The position numbers and the translations under genes were made by a program. Below, piece after piece: positions 24,591-34,349 of a stretch of 64,000 nt of DNA (the first letter of the stretch is position 1; every line of letters starts with the position of its first letter). The DNA lies in assembly GCF_003014695.1 (NCBI RefSeq), contig NZ_PYAS01000006.1:1-64000 (forward strand). The letters are read 5' to 3'. The notes beneath the pieces are model-generated. The model did not search any database and was not told the DNA's origin. It saw nothing but the letters and a program-made list of their open reading frames with translations. Source of the stretch: Dyadobacter jiangsuensis (GTDB taxonomy: Bacteria; Bacteroidota; Bacteroidia; Cytophagales; Spirosomataceae).

Positions 24591-25016
24591 ATGTTTGCTA
24601 AAACCGTCACCGTCGATTCACTACAATCTTTTGGAAAGAACAGTATCGCCCACCACATCGGAATAGAGTTTACGGAAATCGGAAAAGATTATGTGTCAGC
24701 CCGAATGCCGGTCGACAAACGTACCCACCAACCTTTCGGGATTTTGCACGGCGGAGCCTCCGTTGTGCTGGCGGAAACGTTAGGTAGTATTGCCTCGTTT
24801 TTGACAATTCCTGAAAGCGAAAACAAGCACGCAGTAGGACTGGAAATTAATGCGAATCACCTGAGGCCCGTGAAGGAAGGCTATGTGTACGGGACTGTGC
24901 GACCGATCCATATCGGCCGGACCACGCACATCTGGGACATCAGGATTACCAATGAAGAAAACAAACTGGTTTGTATCAGCAGACTCACGGTTGCTATTGT
25001 GAATGCGGACCGCTGA
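24591..25016 (+). CDS. Hotdog-fold thioesterase, probably DHNA-CoA hydrolase
   Basis: A 141-residue PaaI/MenI-like single hotdog domain. The helix with catalytic acid is FGILHGGASVVLAETLGS, which matches the 4-hydroxybenzoyl-CoA/DHNA-CoA group (Glu nucleophile/base). The following gene is an isochorismate synthase, the first enzyme of menaquinone synthesis, 49 bp downstream on the same strand. This makes a role as the 1,4-dihydroxy-2-naphthoyl-CoA hydrolase (MenI) likely, but a general acyl-CoA thioesterase role cannot be excluded. Confidence 0.82.
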   Translation: MFAKTVTVDSLQSFGKNSIAHHIGIEFTEIGKDYVSARMPVDKRTHQPFGILHGGASVVLAETLGSIASFLTIPESENKHAVGLEINANHLRPVKEGYVYGTVRPIHIGRTTHIWDIRITNEENKLVCISRLTVAIVNADR

Positions 25017-25065
25017 CATTATTTTGCAGAAAATTGACCTAACGGGACACGCCCATTCGTTATAA

Positions 25066-26313
25066 ATGCTATCAGTACAGACCGACACCGGGATTTCGAT
25101 ATTTGAAGGATTACAGATTCAGGAGCTTTGGCACGCCTCCAAGATAATGGGGTTCCCATCCGCATTATGGCGCCTGCCGCATACCAACGAAATCAAACTG
25201 CTTATTTCTATTCAGGACGGGGCCCGCAAAACGCTTCCCGAACTCGAAAAAATGAGTCCCGGCTTTGTGATCAGCACATTTTACTGGGAAGACGACCAGG
25301 AAGTACTTTTCCTGGAAGGTGATATTATCCTGACATTCTCGGAGGACAACAGGATCACGCATATCGAGAATCAGCTCGGCGAAGAGCATCCCGAAGTAAA
25401 AAGACTCGTCCAACTCGCATTAACCGAAAGCAGTAGCGACAGTCAGCAACAGGCACCTGCCAGCCCGCTATTGCCATTAAGCGGCCACCTCGATGCCAAA
25501 TCCCGTTTCGAACGGACCGTAGAGCTCGCCGTGGCAGCGATTCGCCAAAATCAATTCAAAAAAGTGGTGCTTTCGCGTACCAAAGACCTGCGGTACACCG
25601 ACGCATTCCAACCGGCACTGGCATTTCAAAGGCTGGTAAAAGCATATCCGCACGCATTTGTTTCCCTGGTAAATCTTCCCGAGGAAAATGAAATGTGGCT
25701 TGGTGCAAGCCCCGAATTGCTGGTGGAGCAAATGTCCGGCGGTGCTTTCAAAACCATGTCCCTCGCTGGTACGCAAGGCGCACGCGACGCCTCGGGTGCG
25801 CTCATACCCAAGTACGACATCCGTTGGGGAGAGAAAGAGATTGAAGAACAGGCGCTTGTGAGCCGCTATATTATTGAGTGCTTTAAAAAAATCCGCCTGC
25901 GTGAATACCTGGAAACAGGGCCTAAAACTGTGCTGGCGGGAAACCTCTACCATCTCAGGACTGTTTTCGAGGTCGATACCGTGGCGCTTAATTTCCCTGA
26001 GCTGGCGTCCGTCATGCTCAAACTGCTGCACCCGACATCCGCTATTTGCGGCGTACCGAAGGCACCAAGCCTCCAATTTATCAATGACGTCGAGGGCTAT
26101 AACCGCTCCTATTACAGCGGCTTCCTGGGGCCTGCGCAGGTAGCGGGCGATACCCATTTATTCGTAAACCTGCGCACGGTGCGGTTCAAGGACGGCATTG
26201 CGACGTTTTTTGCCGGCGCCGGAATCACGGAAGATTCTGTACCTGAGCAGGAATGGTTCGAAACGGAGCTGAAATGCGATACGTTGCTGAAAGTGATTGG
26301 GAGTTCCTTATAA
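25066..26313 (+). CDS. menF: Isochorismate synthase
   Basis: A 415-residue chorismate-utilising enzyme. Conserved blocks are KKVVLSRTKDL, MWLGASPELL, TMSLAGTQGARD, HPTSAICGVPK, YYSGFLGP and GIATFFAGAGIT. The His-Pro-Thr-x-A-x-C-G-x-P motif is that of isochorismate and salicylate synthases. It converts chorismate to isochorismate for menaquinone, or less likely for siderophores. No siderophore genes are present, and the adjacent thioesterase fits the quinone pathway. The other men genes lie outside the window. Confidence 0.92.
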   Translation: MLSVQTDTGISIFEGLQIQELWHASKIMGFPSALWRLPHTNEIKLLISIQDGARKTLPELEKMSPGFVISTFYWEDDQEVLFLEGDIILTFSEDNRITHIENQLGEEHPEVKRLVQLALTESSSDSQQQAPASPLLPLSGHLDAKSRFERTVELAVAAIRQNQFKKVVLSRTKDLRYTDAFQPALAFQRLVKAYPHAFVSLVNLPEENEMWLGASPELLVEQMSGGAFKTMSLAGTQGARDASGALIPKYDIRWGEKEIEEQALVSRYIIECFKKIRLREYLETGPKTVLAGNLYHLRTVFEVDTVALNFPELASVMLKLLHPTSAICGVPKAPSLQFINDVEGYNRSYYSGFLGPAQVAGDTHLFVNLRTVRFKDGIATFFAGAGITEDSVPEQEWFETELKCDTLLKVIGSSL

Positions 26314-26376
26314 AAAAATTAGCTGGCATTAAACTTTTATAGCGGCGAAAAGTCTAATCGGTTCGAGATTAATATC

Positions 26377-26384
26377 TAATTTTG
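26377..26384 (+). promoter_or_regulatory. Candidate -7 box of the RND efflux operon
   Basis: TAATTTTG fits TAnnTTTG and lies 73 bp upstream of the adaptor start. The expected -33 TTG is not perfect (TTCG around 26361). No regulator gene is adjacent. Confidence 0.4.
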
Positions 26385-26457
26385 AACAAACCTCTGAATA
26401 GGACGCATTTAGTCCGCCAGACTCCTAAACCAATTTAAGCCCAGGTTAACCAACCCT

Positions 26458-27561
26458 ATGAACGTTATCGCCAGATCTGCCCGTGCAGAAGGATTGCCAA
26501 ACTTAACCAAACCTCTGTCTTCACTTTTCATTGCCGGTTCACTCTTTATTACGCTTTCGTGCGGAGAAAAAAAGGATACCTTTCAACAAAAAGGCGGTGG
26601 AGGCCCCACCATCGTGGATGTGATCGTTGCGAAATCCGAGAAGGTAAGTGACAAGGTAGAAGTGAATGGGACCATCGTGGCCAACGAATTCGCAGAATTA
26701 CGGCCGGAAGTAAGCGGATTGCTTACCTTCCTCGATGTACCCGAAGGCAAAACGGTCCAAAAAGGCACCGTTATAGCCCGGATCAACAATGCCGACCTCC
26801 TCGCCCAGCTCAACCGGTCGAAAATACAGCTCGACCTTGCCGAAACAACCGAGAAAAGGCTCAAACAGCTGCTCGCCGTTAATGGCATCAACCAGGCAGA
26901 TTACGACCTGGCTTTTAATAATGTCAATACCCTCAAAGCGGATATGGCTTACACCCAGGCGCTGATCGACAAAACGATCATCAAGGCGCCGTTTACAGGT
27001 GTAGTAGGCTTGCGCAAGGTGAGTGCGGGTGCGTACGTAACGCCTCAAAGCATTATTGCCACCATGCAGCAGCTCTCCAATCTCCGCATAGATTTCACGG
27101 TTCCCGAAAGCTACCAGCAATATGTAAACAAAGGCGGTACCGTGGAAGTAATGCTCGACCAGGCTTCCGGCAAATATGAAACCGCCCGTATCCTGGCGAT
27201 TGAACCGCAGGTGAATCAGACTACCCGCAACCTGACCGTCCGCGCGGTATTGAGTTCGGGGAATACCAGTCCCGGCTCATTTGCCAAAGTGTATATCACT
27301 GCGAGCAACAATAAGAATAGCATACTCATCCCCTCCAACAGCATTATCCCGGAAGCGCGCAGCAAGAAAGTCGTGACCGTGAAAGGCGGCAAGGCTGTTT
27401 TTGCCCAGGTTGAAACCGGTGATCGCAGGGAGGACGTAGTGGAAGTAACCAAAGGCCTGAGTGTCGGCGATACGGTGGTTGTTTCGGGCGTACTTTTTGC
27501 CCGTCCCGATGCTCCTGTGAAAGTGAGAAGTGTTAGAAACCTGAATGTAGCGAGTAAGTAA
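26458..27561 (+). CDS. RND efflux periplasmic adaptor (membrane-fusion protein), lipoprotein
   Basis: A 367-residue HlyD/AcrA-type adaptor. The N-terminal hydrophobic segment ends in LSCGEKK, so it is probably lipid-anchored at Cys35. A Gly-rich linker leads to the biotinyl-lipoyl-like domain (GTVIARINNADL), a short alpha hairpin, the beta-barrel (FTVPESYQQYVNKG) and the membrane-proximal domain. It is the first gene of an adaptor-pump-channel operon; 52 bp separate it from the pump gene. Confidence 0.95.
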   Translation: MNVIARSARAEGLPNLTKPLSSLFIAGSLFITLSCGEKKDTFQQKGGGGPTIVDVIVAKSEKVSDKVEVNGTIVANEFAELRPEVSGLLTFLDVPEGKTVQKGTVIARINNADLLAQLNRSKIQLDLAETTEKRLKQLLAVNGINQADYDLAFNNVNTLKADMAYTQALIDKTIIKAPFTGVVGLRKVSAGAYVTPQSIIATMQQLSNLRIDFTVPESYQQYVNKGGTVEVMLDQASGKYETARILAIEPQVNQTTRNLTVRAVLSSGNTSPGSFAKVYITASNNKNSILIPSNSIIPEARSKKVVTVKGGKAVFAQVETGDRREDVVEVTKGLSVGDTVVVSGVLFARPDAPVKVRSVRNLNVASK

Positions 27562-27613
27562 CAATTGCCCTCGCGGTACTTGTTGCAGTGACCATTCCTT
27601 TGAAACCCCTGCT

Positions 27614-30600
27614 ATGAATATTTCAGAACTATCCCTGAAACGGCCCGTTCTGGCGGTCGTGATGAACCTGCTCATCATCCTTTTTGGTGTGGTAGGATAT
27701 AACTTCCTTTCACTGAGGGATTACCCGGCCATCGATCCGCCGATCGTGAACGTGCGAACGAGCTACACCGGTGCCAATGCCGACATTATCGAGAGCCAGA
27801 TCACCGAGCCGCTCGAAAAGAGCATCAACGGTATTCCCGGTATCAAAAGTATCAGCTCTTCCAGCCAGATCGGTTCGAGTAACATTACCGTAGAATTCAA
27901 CCTGAAATCCGACCTGGAAGGCGCCGCCAACGACGTGCGCGACAAGGTGAGCCAGGCCGTACGAAACCTCCCGCAGGACATCGACGCACCACCGGTGGTG
28001 AGCAAAGCCGATGCCAACTCCGACTTCATTCTCCTCCTTGCCGTGCAAAGCCCGTCAAAAGGCTTGCTCGAACTGAGTGAATATGCCGAAAACGTGCTGC
28101 AACAAAGTTTGCAGACGATCGACGGCGTGAGCGCGATCAATATCTTCGGGCAAAAACGCTACGCCATGCGCATCTGGCTGAACCCCGACCGGATGAGCTC
28201 CTACAACATTTCCTTCAACGACATTACCACTACACTCGCTTCGGAAAACGTGGAATTGCCTGCCGGTAAAATCTACGGCGACAATACCGAACTAACGATC
28301 CGGACAATGGGCCGTTTGAAAAGCGAGAAGGAATTCAACGACCTCGTAATCCGTAACGACAGTGCGGGAATCGTAAGGCTTGGTAACGTAGCCAAGATTG
28401 AACTAGGCCCCGAAAACGAGGAGCAAAGCTGGAAATACAATGGCATGTACGCGGTAGGTTTGGCGGTTATCCCCCAGCCCGGCGCCAACTACGTGCAGAT
28501 TTCCGACGAGTTCAACAAACGCCTCGCGGAGATCCAGAAATCGAACAAGTCGGACATTACTTTCAACGTCCTGATCGACAATACGCGCCTGGTACGGCAA
28601 TCGATCAAGGAAGTGGAAGAAACGCTGATCATCGCATTCTCGCTCGTGGTGATCGTAATCCTTTTCTTCTTCCGAAACCTGCTTGTAGCCGTCCGCCCGC
28701 TGATAGATATTCCAATATCGCTCGTGGCGACGTTCTTTATCATGTACATGTGCGGGTTTTCGATCAATATCCTCACCCTTCTGGGGATTGTGCTCGCGAC
28801 GGGGCTTGTGGTGGATGATGGTATTGTGGTAACGGAAAACATTTTCCGAAAGCTCGAAAGCGGCTTACCGATCCGGCAAGCTGCATTGGAAGGCAGCCGG
28901 GAGATTTTCTTCGCGGTTATTTCAACTTCCCTGACCCTGGCAGTGGTGTTCCTCCCGGTAATCTTTCTCGAAGGTTTTGTGGGAAGCCTTTTCCGTGAAT
29001 TCGGGATCGTGGTAGCATCTGCGGTATTGATATCTGCATTCGTTTCGCTTACCATCACACCGGTACTGAACGTGGTGTTGAACCGAAAAGACGCAGGTCA
29101 CGGCTGGTTTTATAACAAAACCGAACCGTTCTTCACCGGAATGGAGGATGGCTACAACAGAATGCTCCGCGGATTTATGAAAGCGCGGTGGATTGCCTGG
29201 GTGCTGGTCATTGCCTGCGGTGTGATGATCTGGTATACTTACAGCCATTTGCAAAGCGAGCTGGCACCAATGGAGGACCGGAATAGTATCCGTTTCAACC
29301 TCTCGGCTCCGGAAGGAACGAGTTTTGACCAAATGCAAAAGGTTTCGGATCAGCTCAGCGACTTTCTGAATGACTCGATTCCTGAAAAAGCATTTACATT
29401 CTCGGCCACGCCCGGTTTTGGCGGCGGCGGTGTGAATAGCGGTACAGGCCGCATTGGCCTCGTGGATGCGAGCGAGCGCAAGAAAAGCCAGAACGAGATC
29501 GCGCAGGAAATCAATAAGAAGCTTTCGCGGTTCAATGATGCCCGGATATTCGCAACACAGGAACAGACCATTTCCGTGGGTATCGGTTCCAGAGGCTCGC
29601 TTCCGGTTCAGTTTGTATTGCAAAACCTCGATTTTGATAAATTGAGTGAGGTTCTTCCCAAATTCCTCGACGAAGCAAGGCAGGACCCGACCTTCCAGAA
29701 CGTGGATGTTAACCTCAAATTCAACAAACCCGAGGTCCGCCTAACGATCGACCGCCTCAAAGCACGCGACCTTGGCTTATCCACCACCGACGTGGCTGCT
29801 ACCATTCAGGCTGCATTCAGCGGGCGCCGTCTGGCTTACTTTATCATGAATGGCCAGCAATACCAGGTAATCGGCCAGGTGGAACGCTCGGAGCGTAACA
29901 AACCAGCGGATATCGATAAATTGTATGTGCGTAACAACCGCGGCGAGAGCATTCCGCTGACTGCCGTCGTGCATATGGAAGAGGAAAGCGGCCCGCCGAC
30001 GATTTACCACTACAACCGCTACAAAAGTGCCACCATTTCGGCATCGCTCGTAGAAGGCAAGACGATTGGCGACGGCGTGGAAGCCATGCGCAAGATAGGC
30101 GCAAAATTACTCGACGAATCCTTCCAGACATCACTCACCGGCCCATCCCGCGACTTCGAGGAAAGTTCTTCCAACACCAGCTTTGCATTCGGGCTGGCAC
30201 TTTTGCTCGTGTACCTCGTACTCGCAGGCCAGTTTGAAAGCTTCACCGACCCGTTCATCATCATGATCACCGTGCCGCTGGCGTTAGCGGGGGCATTACT
30301 CAGTCTTTATCTGTTTGGATTAACCATTAATATCTTCTCGCAAATCGGGATGATCATGCTCATCGGGCTGGTGACGAAGAATGGTATTCTCATTGTGGAA
30401 TTCGCCAACCAGAAACGGGAACAGGGAATGGGGCGTATGGCGGCCGCCGTCGAATCGGCAACGCAGCGTTTGCGTCCTATTCTGATGACGAGTTTGGCAA
30501 CTGCATTCGGCGCATTGCCGATTGCATTGAGCCTTGGTGCGGCGGCAACCAGCCGTGTACCCCTTGGCGTGGTGATCGTAGGAGGTCTGATGTTCTCGCT

Positions 30601-30703
30601 GATCCTGACGCTATTCGTCATTCCGGCGATTTACACATTCATTTCACCCAAAAAACACAAGGTGACGGAAGAGCAGAAAATGGCAGAGGAGCTTGTGGCT
30701 TAA
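27614..30703 (+). CDS. RND efflux pump permease (AcrB/HAE1 family)
   Basis: A 1029-residue inner-membrane pump with twelve expected helices. It starts MNISELSLKRPVLAVVMN, and has the two large periplasmic loops and the proton-relay region around LATGLVVDDGIVVTENIF (Asp-Asp of TM4). The C-terminal block GLVTKNGILIVEFANQ is typical of the hydrophobe/amphiphile efflux class rather than the metal class. It exports drugs, dyes, bile-like amphiphiles or metabolites through the TolC partner encoded downstream, using the proton motive force. Confidence 0.97.
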   Translation: MNISELSLKRPVLAVVMNLLIILFGVVGYNFLSLRDYPAIDPPIVNVRTSYTGANADIIESQITEPLEKSINGIPGIKSISSSSQIGSSNITVEFNLKSDLEGAANDVRDKVSQAVRNLPQDIDAPPVVSKADANSDFILLLAVQSPSKGLLELSEYAENVLQQSLQTIDGVSAINIFGQKRYAMRIWLNPDRMSSYNISFNDITTTLASENVELPAGKIYGDNTELTIRTMGRLKSEKEFNDLVIRNDSAGIVRLGNVAKIELGPENEEQSWKYNGMYAVGLAVIPQPGANYVQISDEFNKRLAEIQKSNKSDITFNVLIDNTRLVRQSIKEVEETLIIAFSLVVIVILFFFRNLLVAVRPLIDIPISLVATFFIMYMCGFSINILTLLGIVLATGLVVDDGIVVTENIFRKLESGLPIRQAALEGSREIFFAVISTSLTLAVVFLPVIFLEGFVGSLFREFGIVVASAVLISAFVSLTITPVLNVVLNRKDAGHGWFYNKTEPFFTGMEDGYNRMLRGFMKARWIAWVLVIACGVMIWYTYSHLQSELAPMEDRNSIRFNLSAPEGTSFDQMQKVSDQLSDFLNDSIPEKAFTFSATPGFGGGGVNSGTGRIGLVDASERKKSQNEIAQEINKKLSRFNDARIFATQEQTISVGIGSRGSLPVQFVLQNLDFDKLSEVLPKFLDEARQDPTFQNVDVNLKFNKPEVRLTIDRLKARDLGLSTTDVAATIQAAFSGRRLAYFIMNGQQYQVIGQVERSERNKPADIDKLYVRNNRGESIPLTAVVHMEEESGPPTIYHYNRYKSATISASLVEGKTIGDGVEAMRKIGAKLLDESFQTSLTGPSRDFEESSSNTSFAFGLALLLVYLVLAGQFESFTDPFIIMITVPLALAGALLSLYLFGLTINIFSQIGMIMLIGLVTKNGILIVEFANQKREQGMGRMAAAVESATQRLRPILMTSLATAFGALPIALSLGAAATSRVPLGVVIVGGLMFSLILTLFVIPAIYTFISPKKHKVTEEQKMAEELVA

Positions 30704-30742
30704 AGGATATTTTTTCATACAAAATCAACTATTGTTTTTTAC

Positions 30743-32089
30743 ATGGGCTCGCTCACCTTTCTTAAAAAATACCAATACGCATTCACACTCATTCTGCTTT
30801 GCTCCGGCACAAGCTGGGCCGGATATCCCGGTTCTGTTCAACCGGCCGATACCCTGGCGCTTACGCTCGAACAGGCTGTGGCTACGGCACTCAAAAACAG
30901 CTATGAAATCGAGATCGCCAAAAACAATGTAGATGCGAATACCATCCTGAACAACTATGGCGTAGCAGGCGGCCTGCCGACGGTCTCCCTCAATGCTTCC
31001 AATACGGAGCAGATTACGCAGGTTAACCAGAAACTGAACACCGGTGTTGAGATCAGCCGTAACGCAGCCGCGGGTAATAACACGCAGGCGAACCTTGCCG
31101 TCGGAATGCTCCTGTATAATGGCAAACGCGTGGTTGCTACCAAAAAACGCCTCGCCGAACTGCAATACCAAAGCTCCGAAGTACTTAACTCGCAAATCCA
31201 GAACACGATCGCGCTGGTTATGACGAGCTATTATGATGTTGTTCGCCAGCTGAGCTATATCAATACGATCCGGACATCGATTATTGCCTCCGAAAAACGC
31301 CTGGAAATCCTGCGGGTACGGAAAGAGGCCGGGATGGCTAACAATGCAGACATTTTTCAGGCGGAAATCGATTTGAATACGCTTAACCAGACATTACTGA
31401 ACCAGCAAATGGTAGCGCAGGTAGCTAAAACAGAACTGCTTCGTACCCTTACGCTCGATCCCAAATCTGCGGTGACGATTAAGGATACCATCACTGTGGA
31501 CAATAATATGCAGCTGGCTTCCGTAATGGACCGGCTGGCTGCCAATGCGGACATCAAAGCGGCGGACCATCAGATCACTATCAACGAACTGATTGTCAAA
31601 GAAACCGCTGCGCTCCGTTACCCAACGGTTCGTTTCAATGCAGCATATAACTTTTCGCGTAACCAAACAGCGGCCGGTCTTACATTGCTCAACCGGGTGG
31701 TAGGTCCGCAGGCAGGTCTCACGCTCGCGGTCCCGATCTACAACGGCACGGCATTCAGACGCCAGAAGCAAGCCGCTGAGATAGACACGAAAACGGCTGA
31801 ATTGCAGAAAAGCACGCTGCTCCGCGATTACAGCGCCAACGCAGTGAAAATGTACCAAACCTACCAGAGCTCCATCGAACAGCTCGAAAACCAGAAGAAA
31901 AACTACGCCCTCAGCAAGCAGCTGCTCGACCTGACACTCCAACGCTTTGAGCTGATCCAGGCAACGATCATCGACGTGCGCGAGGCCCAACGCAGCTTTG
32001 AAGAAGCAGGTTACAGGCTGATCAACCTGAACTATGCCGCCAAATCCGCCGAGATTGAACTGAAAAGACTAAGCAATACGCTTCAATAA
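30743..32089 (+). CDS. TolC-family outer-membrane channel
   Basis: A 448-residue outer-membrane efflux protein with signal peptide (~1-28) and two OEP repeats of long amphipathic helices. Repeat pattern is visible in LTLEQAVATALKNSYEIEIAKNN at the start and IDVREAQRSFEEAGYRLINLNYAA at the end. It completes the tripartite RND system and lies 39 bp after the pump gene. A GC-rich hairpin without a T run follows after the stop. Confidence 0.94.
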   Translation: MGSLTFLKKYQYAFTLILLCSGTSWAGYPGSVQPADTLALTLEQAVATALKNSYEIEIAKNNVDANTILNNYGVAGGLPTVSLNASNTEQITQVNQKLNTGVEISRNAAAGNNTQANLAVGMLLYNGKRVVATKKRLAELQYQSSEVLNSQIQNTIALVMTSYYDVVRQLSYINTIRTSIIASEKRLEILRVRKEAGMANNADIFQAEIDLNTLNQTLLNQQMVAQVAKTELLRTLTLDPKSAVTIKDTITVDNNMQLASVMDRLAANADIKAADHQITINELIVKETAALRYPTVRFNAAYNFSRNQTAAGLTLLNRVVGPQAGLTLAVPIYNGTAFRRQKQAAEIDTKTAELQKSTLLRDYSANAVKMYQTYQSSIEQLENQKKNYALSKQLLDLTLQRFELIQATIIDVREAQRSFEEAGYRLINLNYAAKSAEIELKRLSNTLQ

Positions 32090-32100
32090 AGCCATTCATC

Positions 32101-32129
32101 GTCCCCGGCATCAAAATTTTTCCGGGGAC
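32101..32129 (+). terminator. GC-rich hairpin after the efflux operon
   Basis: Perfect 8-bp stem GTCCCCGG (32101-32108) / CCGGGGAC (32122-32129). It has no T run afterwards, so it may be a weak or factor-aided terminator or an RNA-stabilising 3' hairpin. Confidence 0.45.
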
Positions 32130-32209
32130 GTGCATTGATTTCCATAACAGTCCTGTCCAGAGTGTAAAGGCCCGAAAGAGCGGCTTTGCAAGACTGAAAT
32201 CAGGAATCA

Positions 32210-33370
32210 ATGAAGGTACTGGCTATCCACAATATCCTCTGGTCGCATTACAAGGCCAGGATTTTCACCCAACTTCACGAAAGGCTACACAGAGAAGGGA
32301 ACGACTTCTTTGTACTGCAACTGGCTTTCAGCGAATTGAGCCGGCTCGGGCTCAAAACTGACCTGAGCATCCACACCTACCCCTACGAAGTCCTTTTTCC
32401 CGACAAGGCCATTGAGCACATCGGGCATATCCCAAAAACAAGGAAGCTTCTCGCCGCACTGCGTCACCACCGACCAGAAGTTGTTTATCTCAATGGCTAC
32501 TACGATCCTGCCTACTGGTTTGTACTCAGCTATTGCAAAATCAACAAAATAAAAGTTGTGCTGGATTTCGAAAGCAGCGAGATCAGCCGACGACGAGTTT
32601 GGTGGAAAGAGCGGCTGAAAAGGACTTTTCTCGGTCAATGCGATGCACTGGTTTGCCTCGGACAGAAAGCCGCCGAATACGCGCTGAAACTGGATGTAAG
32701 CCGTAACCGCATCCTCAGCACGAAAAACGTGGGTGTGGATAATGATGCATTGCTCGAAATCTTCACACTCGAGCTCCCGTTGCGCGAGCGCAGGAAAGCG
32801 GAGATCGGCCTGCCGCGCTATAATTTCCTGTATGCAGGCCGATTCGTGGAGCGCAAGAATCTCGACACATTCATCCTGGCATTTCACGAAGCCAAAAGCT
32901 TGTCAGAAAACGGCAGCGAATGGGGCTTGATCCTGAGCGGTGAAGGAAGCCAGAAACCGCGTCTGCAAGAATTAATACGTTTGCTCGGTTGCCAGTCGGT
33001 ACATTGGATGGAGCCCTGCGAATGGTATGAAGTACCCATCCGCTACACGCTGGCCGACGTTGCCGTGCTGCCCAGCACATTCGAGCCATTCGGCTTTCTC
33101 ACCAACGAAGCGATGGTTTATTCCATGCCTGTACTCGTGTCGGAACGATGCGGAAGCGCCACCGACCTCGTCATCGACGGCCTCAATGGCTTCCGGTTCG
33201 ATCCTTCCAGTCAGCAGGATTTTACGAGCAAACTGCTGTGGTTCATGAGCCACCCCGGGAAGTTCGCGCAAATGGGCGGTAACGGCAAGGCGATCATCGA
33301 CCAGTGGTCACCTGACATCATTACGGAAGAACTCATTCAATCTTTTCATAAAGTATCTGCATATGATTAA
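32210..33370 (+). CDS. GT4 family glycosyltransferase
   Basis: A 386-residue GT-B glycosyltransferase. It has RFVERKNLDTFILAFHEAK in the donor domain and the E-x7-E region PSTFEPFGFLTNEAM (about residues 288-302). It is the first of four closely packed genes: GT4, NAD-dependent epimerase, DegT aminotransferase and nucleotidyltransferase. Together they look like a unit that makes and transfers a modified aminosugar for a surface glycan. The next gene overlaps its 3' end by 8 bp. Confidence 0.92.
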   Translation: MKVLAIHNILWSHYKARIFTQLHERLHREGNDFFVLQLAFSELSRLGLKTDLSIHTYPYEVLFPDKAIEHIGHIPKTRKLLAALRHHRPEVVYLNGYYDPAYWFVLSYCKINKIKVVLDFESSEISRRRVWWKERLKRTFLGQCDALVCLGQKAAEYALKLDVSRNRILSTKNVGVDNDALLEIFTLELPLRERRKAEIGLPRYNFLYAGRFVERKNLDTFILAFHEAKSLSENGSEWGLILSGEGSQKPRLQELIRLLGCQSVHWMEPCEWYEVPIRYTLADVAVLPSTFEPFGFLTNEAMVYSMPVLVSERCGSATDLVIDGLNGFRFDPSSQQDFTSKLLWFMSHPGKFAQMGGNGKAIIDQWSPDIITEELIQSFHKVSAYD

Positions 33371-34349
33371 TCAACAAGCCAAAACGGTCCTGATAACTGG
33401 CGGTGCGGGTTATATTGGCTCCGAGCTGGTACGGATCCTGTTGGAGGACCAGTTCCGGGTAGTCGTGCTCGATAACCTCTCATTCGGTGGTGAATCGCTG
33501 CTGAGTTTCTGGGGGAACCCGGCGTTCCGTTTCATCAAAAGCGACCTCCGGAACGACAACGATATCAAGGCGGCACTCAGCGGCGTGCATTATGTATGTC
33601 ACCTTGCCGCCATCGTCGGCGAACCGCCCTGCAAGAAATACCCCGACCTGGCATTGGAAGTAAACTGGCACGCTTCCGTGCGCCTGTACGAGCTTTGTGA
33701 AGAGGCTGGAGTCGAGCGGTTTGTATTCGCTTCCACTTGCAGCAATTATGGCAAAATGGCTCTCGCCGACGCCCTGCTCGACGAAACTGCCGAGCTGAAT
33801 CCGATTTCGTTGTATTCGGAGACCAAAGTCAATTTTGAAAAATATCTGCTTGCCCAGCCCGACAGTACTATTACACGCACTATCCTCCGCTTTTCCACGG
33901 TTTACGGCATTTCCCCCAGGCCCCGTTTTGATCTCACCGTCAACGAATTCACACGAGATGCGGCTTTGGGAAAGCCATTGCTCATTTATGGTGAGAACTT
34001 CTGGCGCCCCTATTGCCACGTCAGCGACCTGGCCCGATCGGTGAAAATGGCCCTCACCGCCGACAAAGAAAAGGTAAACGGCGAAGCATTCAACGTAGGC
34101 GATACTTCGCAGAACTATACCAAGAAAATGCTGGCGGCGGAGATCTGCCAAGTGATCCCTTCGCTGGAAGTGAATTACCACCCGGTAGTCACCGACCCGC
34201 GCGATTACAAGGTTAATTGTGATAAAATTAAAAAAGTCCTCGGCTTCGCCATCACCAAAACGGTTCCGATGGGTATCCGTGAAATAGCCTCGTTGCTCCA
34301 CGAACAGGTGATCAGTGACCCCATGAATGCACGCTATGGAAACATATAA
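33363..34349 (+). CDS. NAD-dependent sugar epimerase/dehydratase
   Basis: A 328-residue extended SDR enzyme. The Rossmann motif is GGAGYIGS (13-20), the catalytic Y-x3-K is YSETK (about residues 154-158) and the Ser/Thr partner lies in FASTCSNYG. The overall pattern fits UDP-sugar epimerases or nucleotide-sugar dehydratases. It overlaps both neighbours, so translation is coupled. Given the DegT gene downstream, it may produce the keto-sugar substrate for transamination. Confidence 0.92.
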   Translation: MINQQAKTVLITGGAGYIGSELVRILLEDQFRVVVLDNLSFGGESLLSFWGNPAFRFIKSDLRNDNDIKAALSGVHYVCHLAAIVGEPPCKKYPDLALEVNWHASVRLYELCEEAGVERFVFASTCSNYGKMALADALLDETAELNPISLYSETKVNFEKYLLAQPDSTITRTILRFSTVYGISPRPRFDLTVNEFTRDAALGKPLLIYGENFWRPYCHVSDLARSVKMALTADKEKVNGEAFNVGDTSQNYTKKMLAAEICQVIPSLEVNYHPVVTDPRDYKVNCDKIKKVLGFAITKTVPMGIREIASLLHEQVISDPMNARYGNI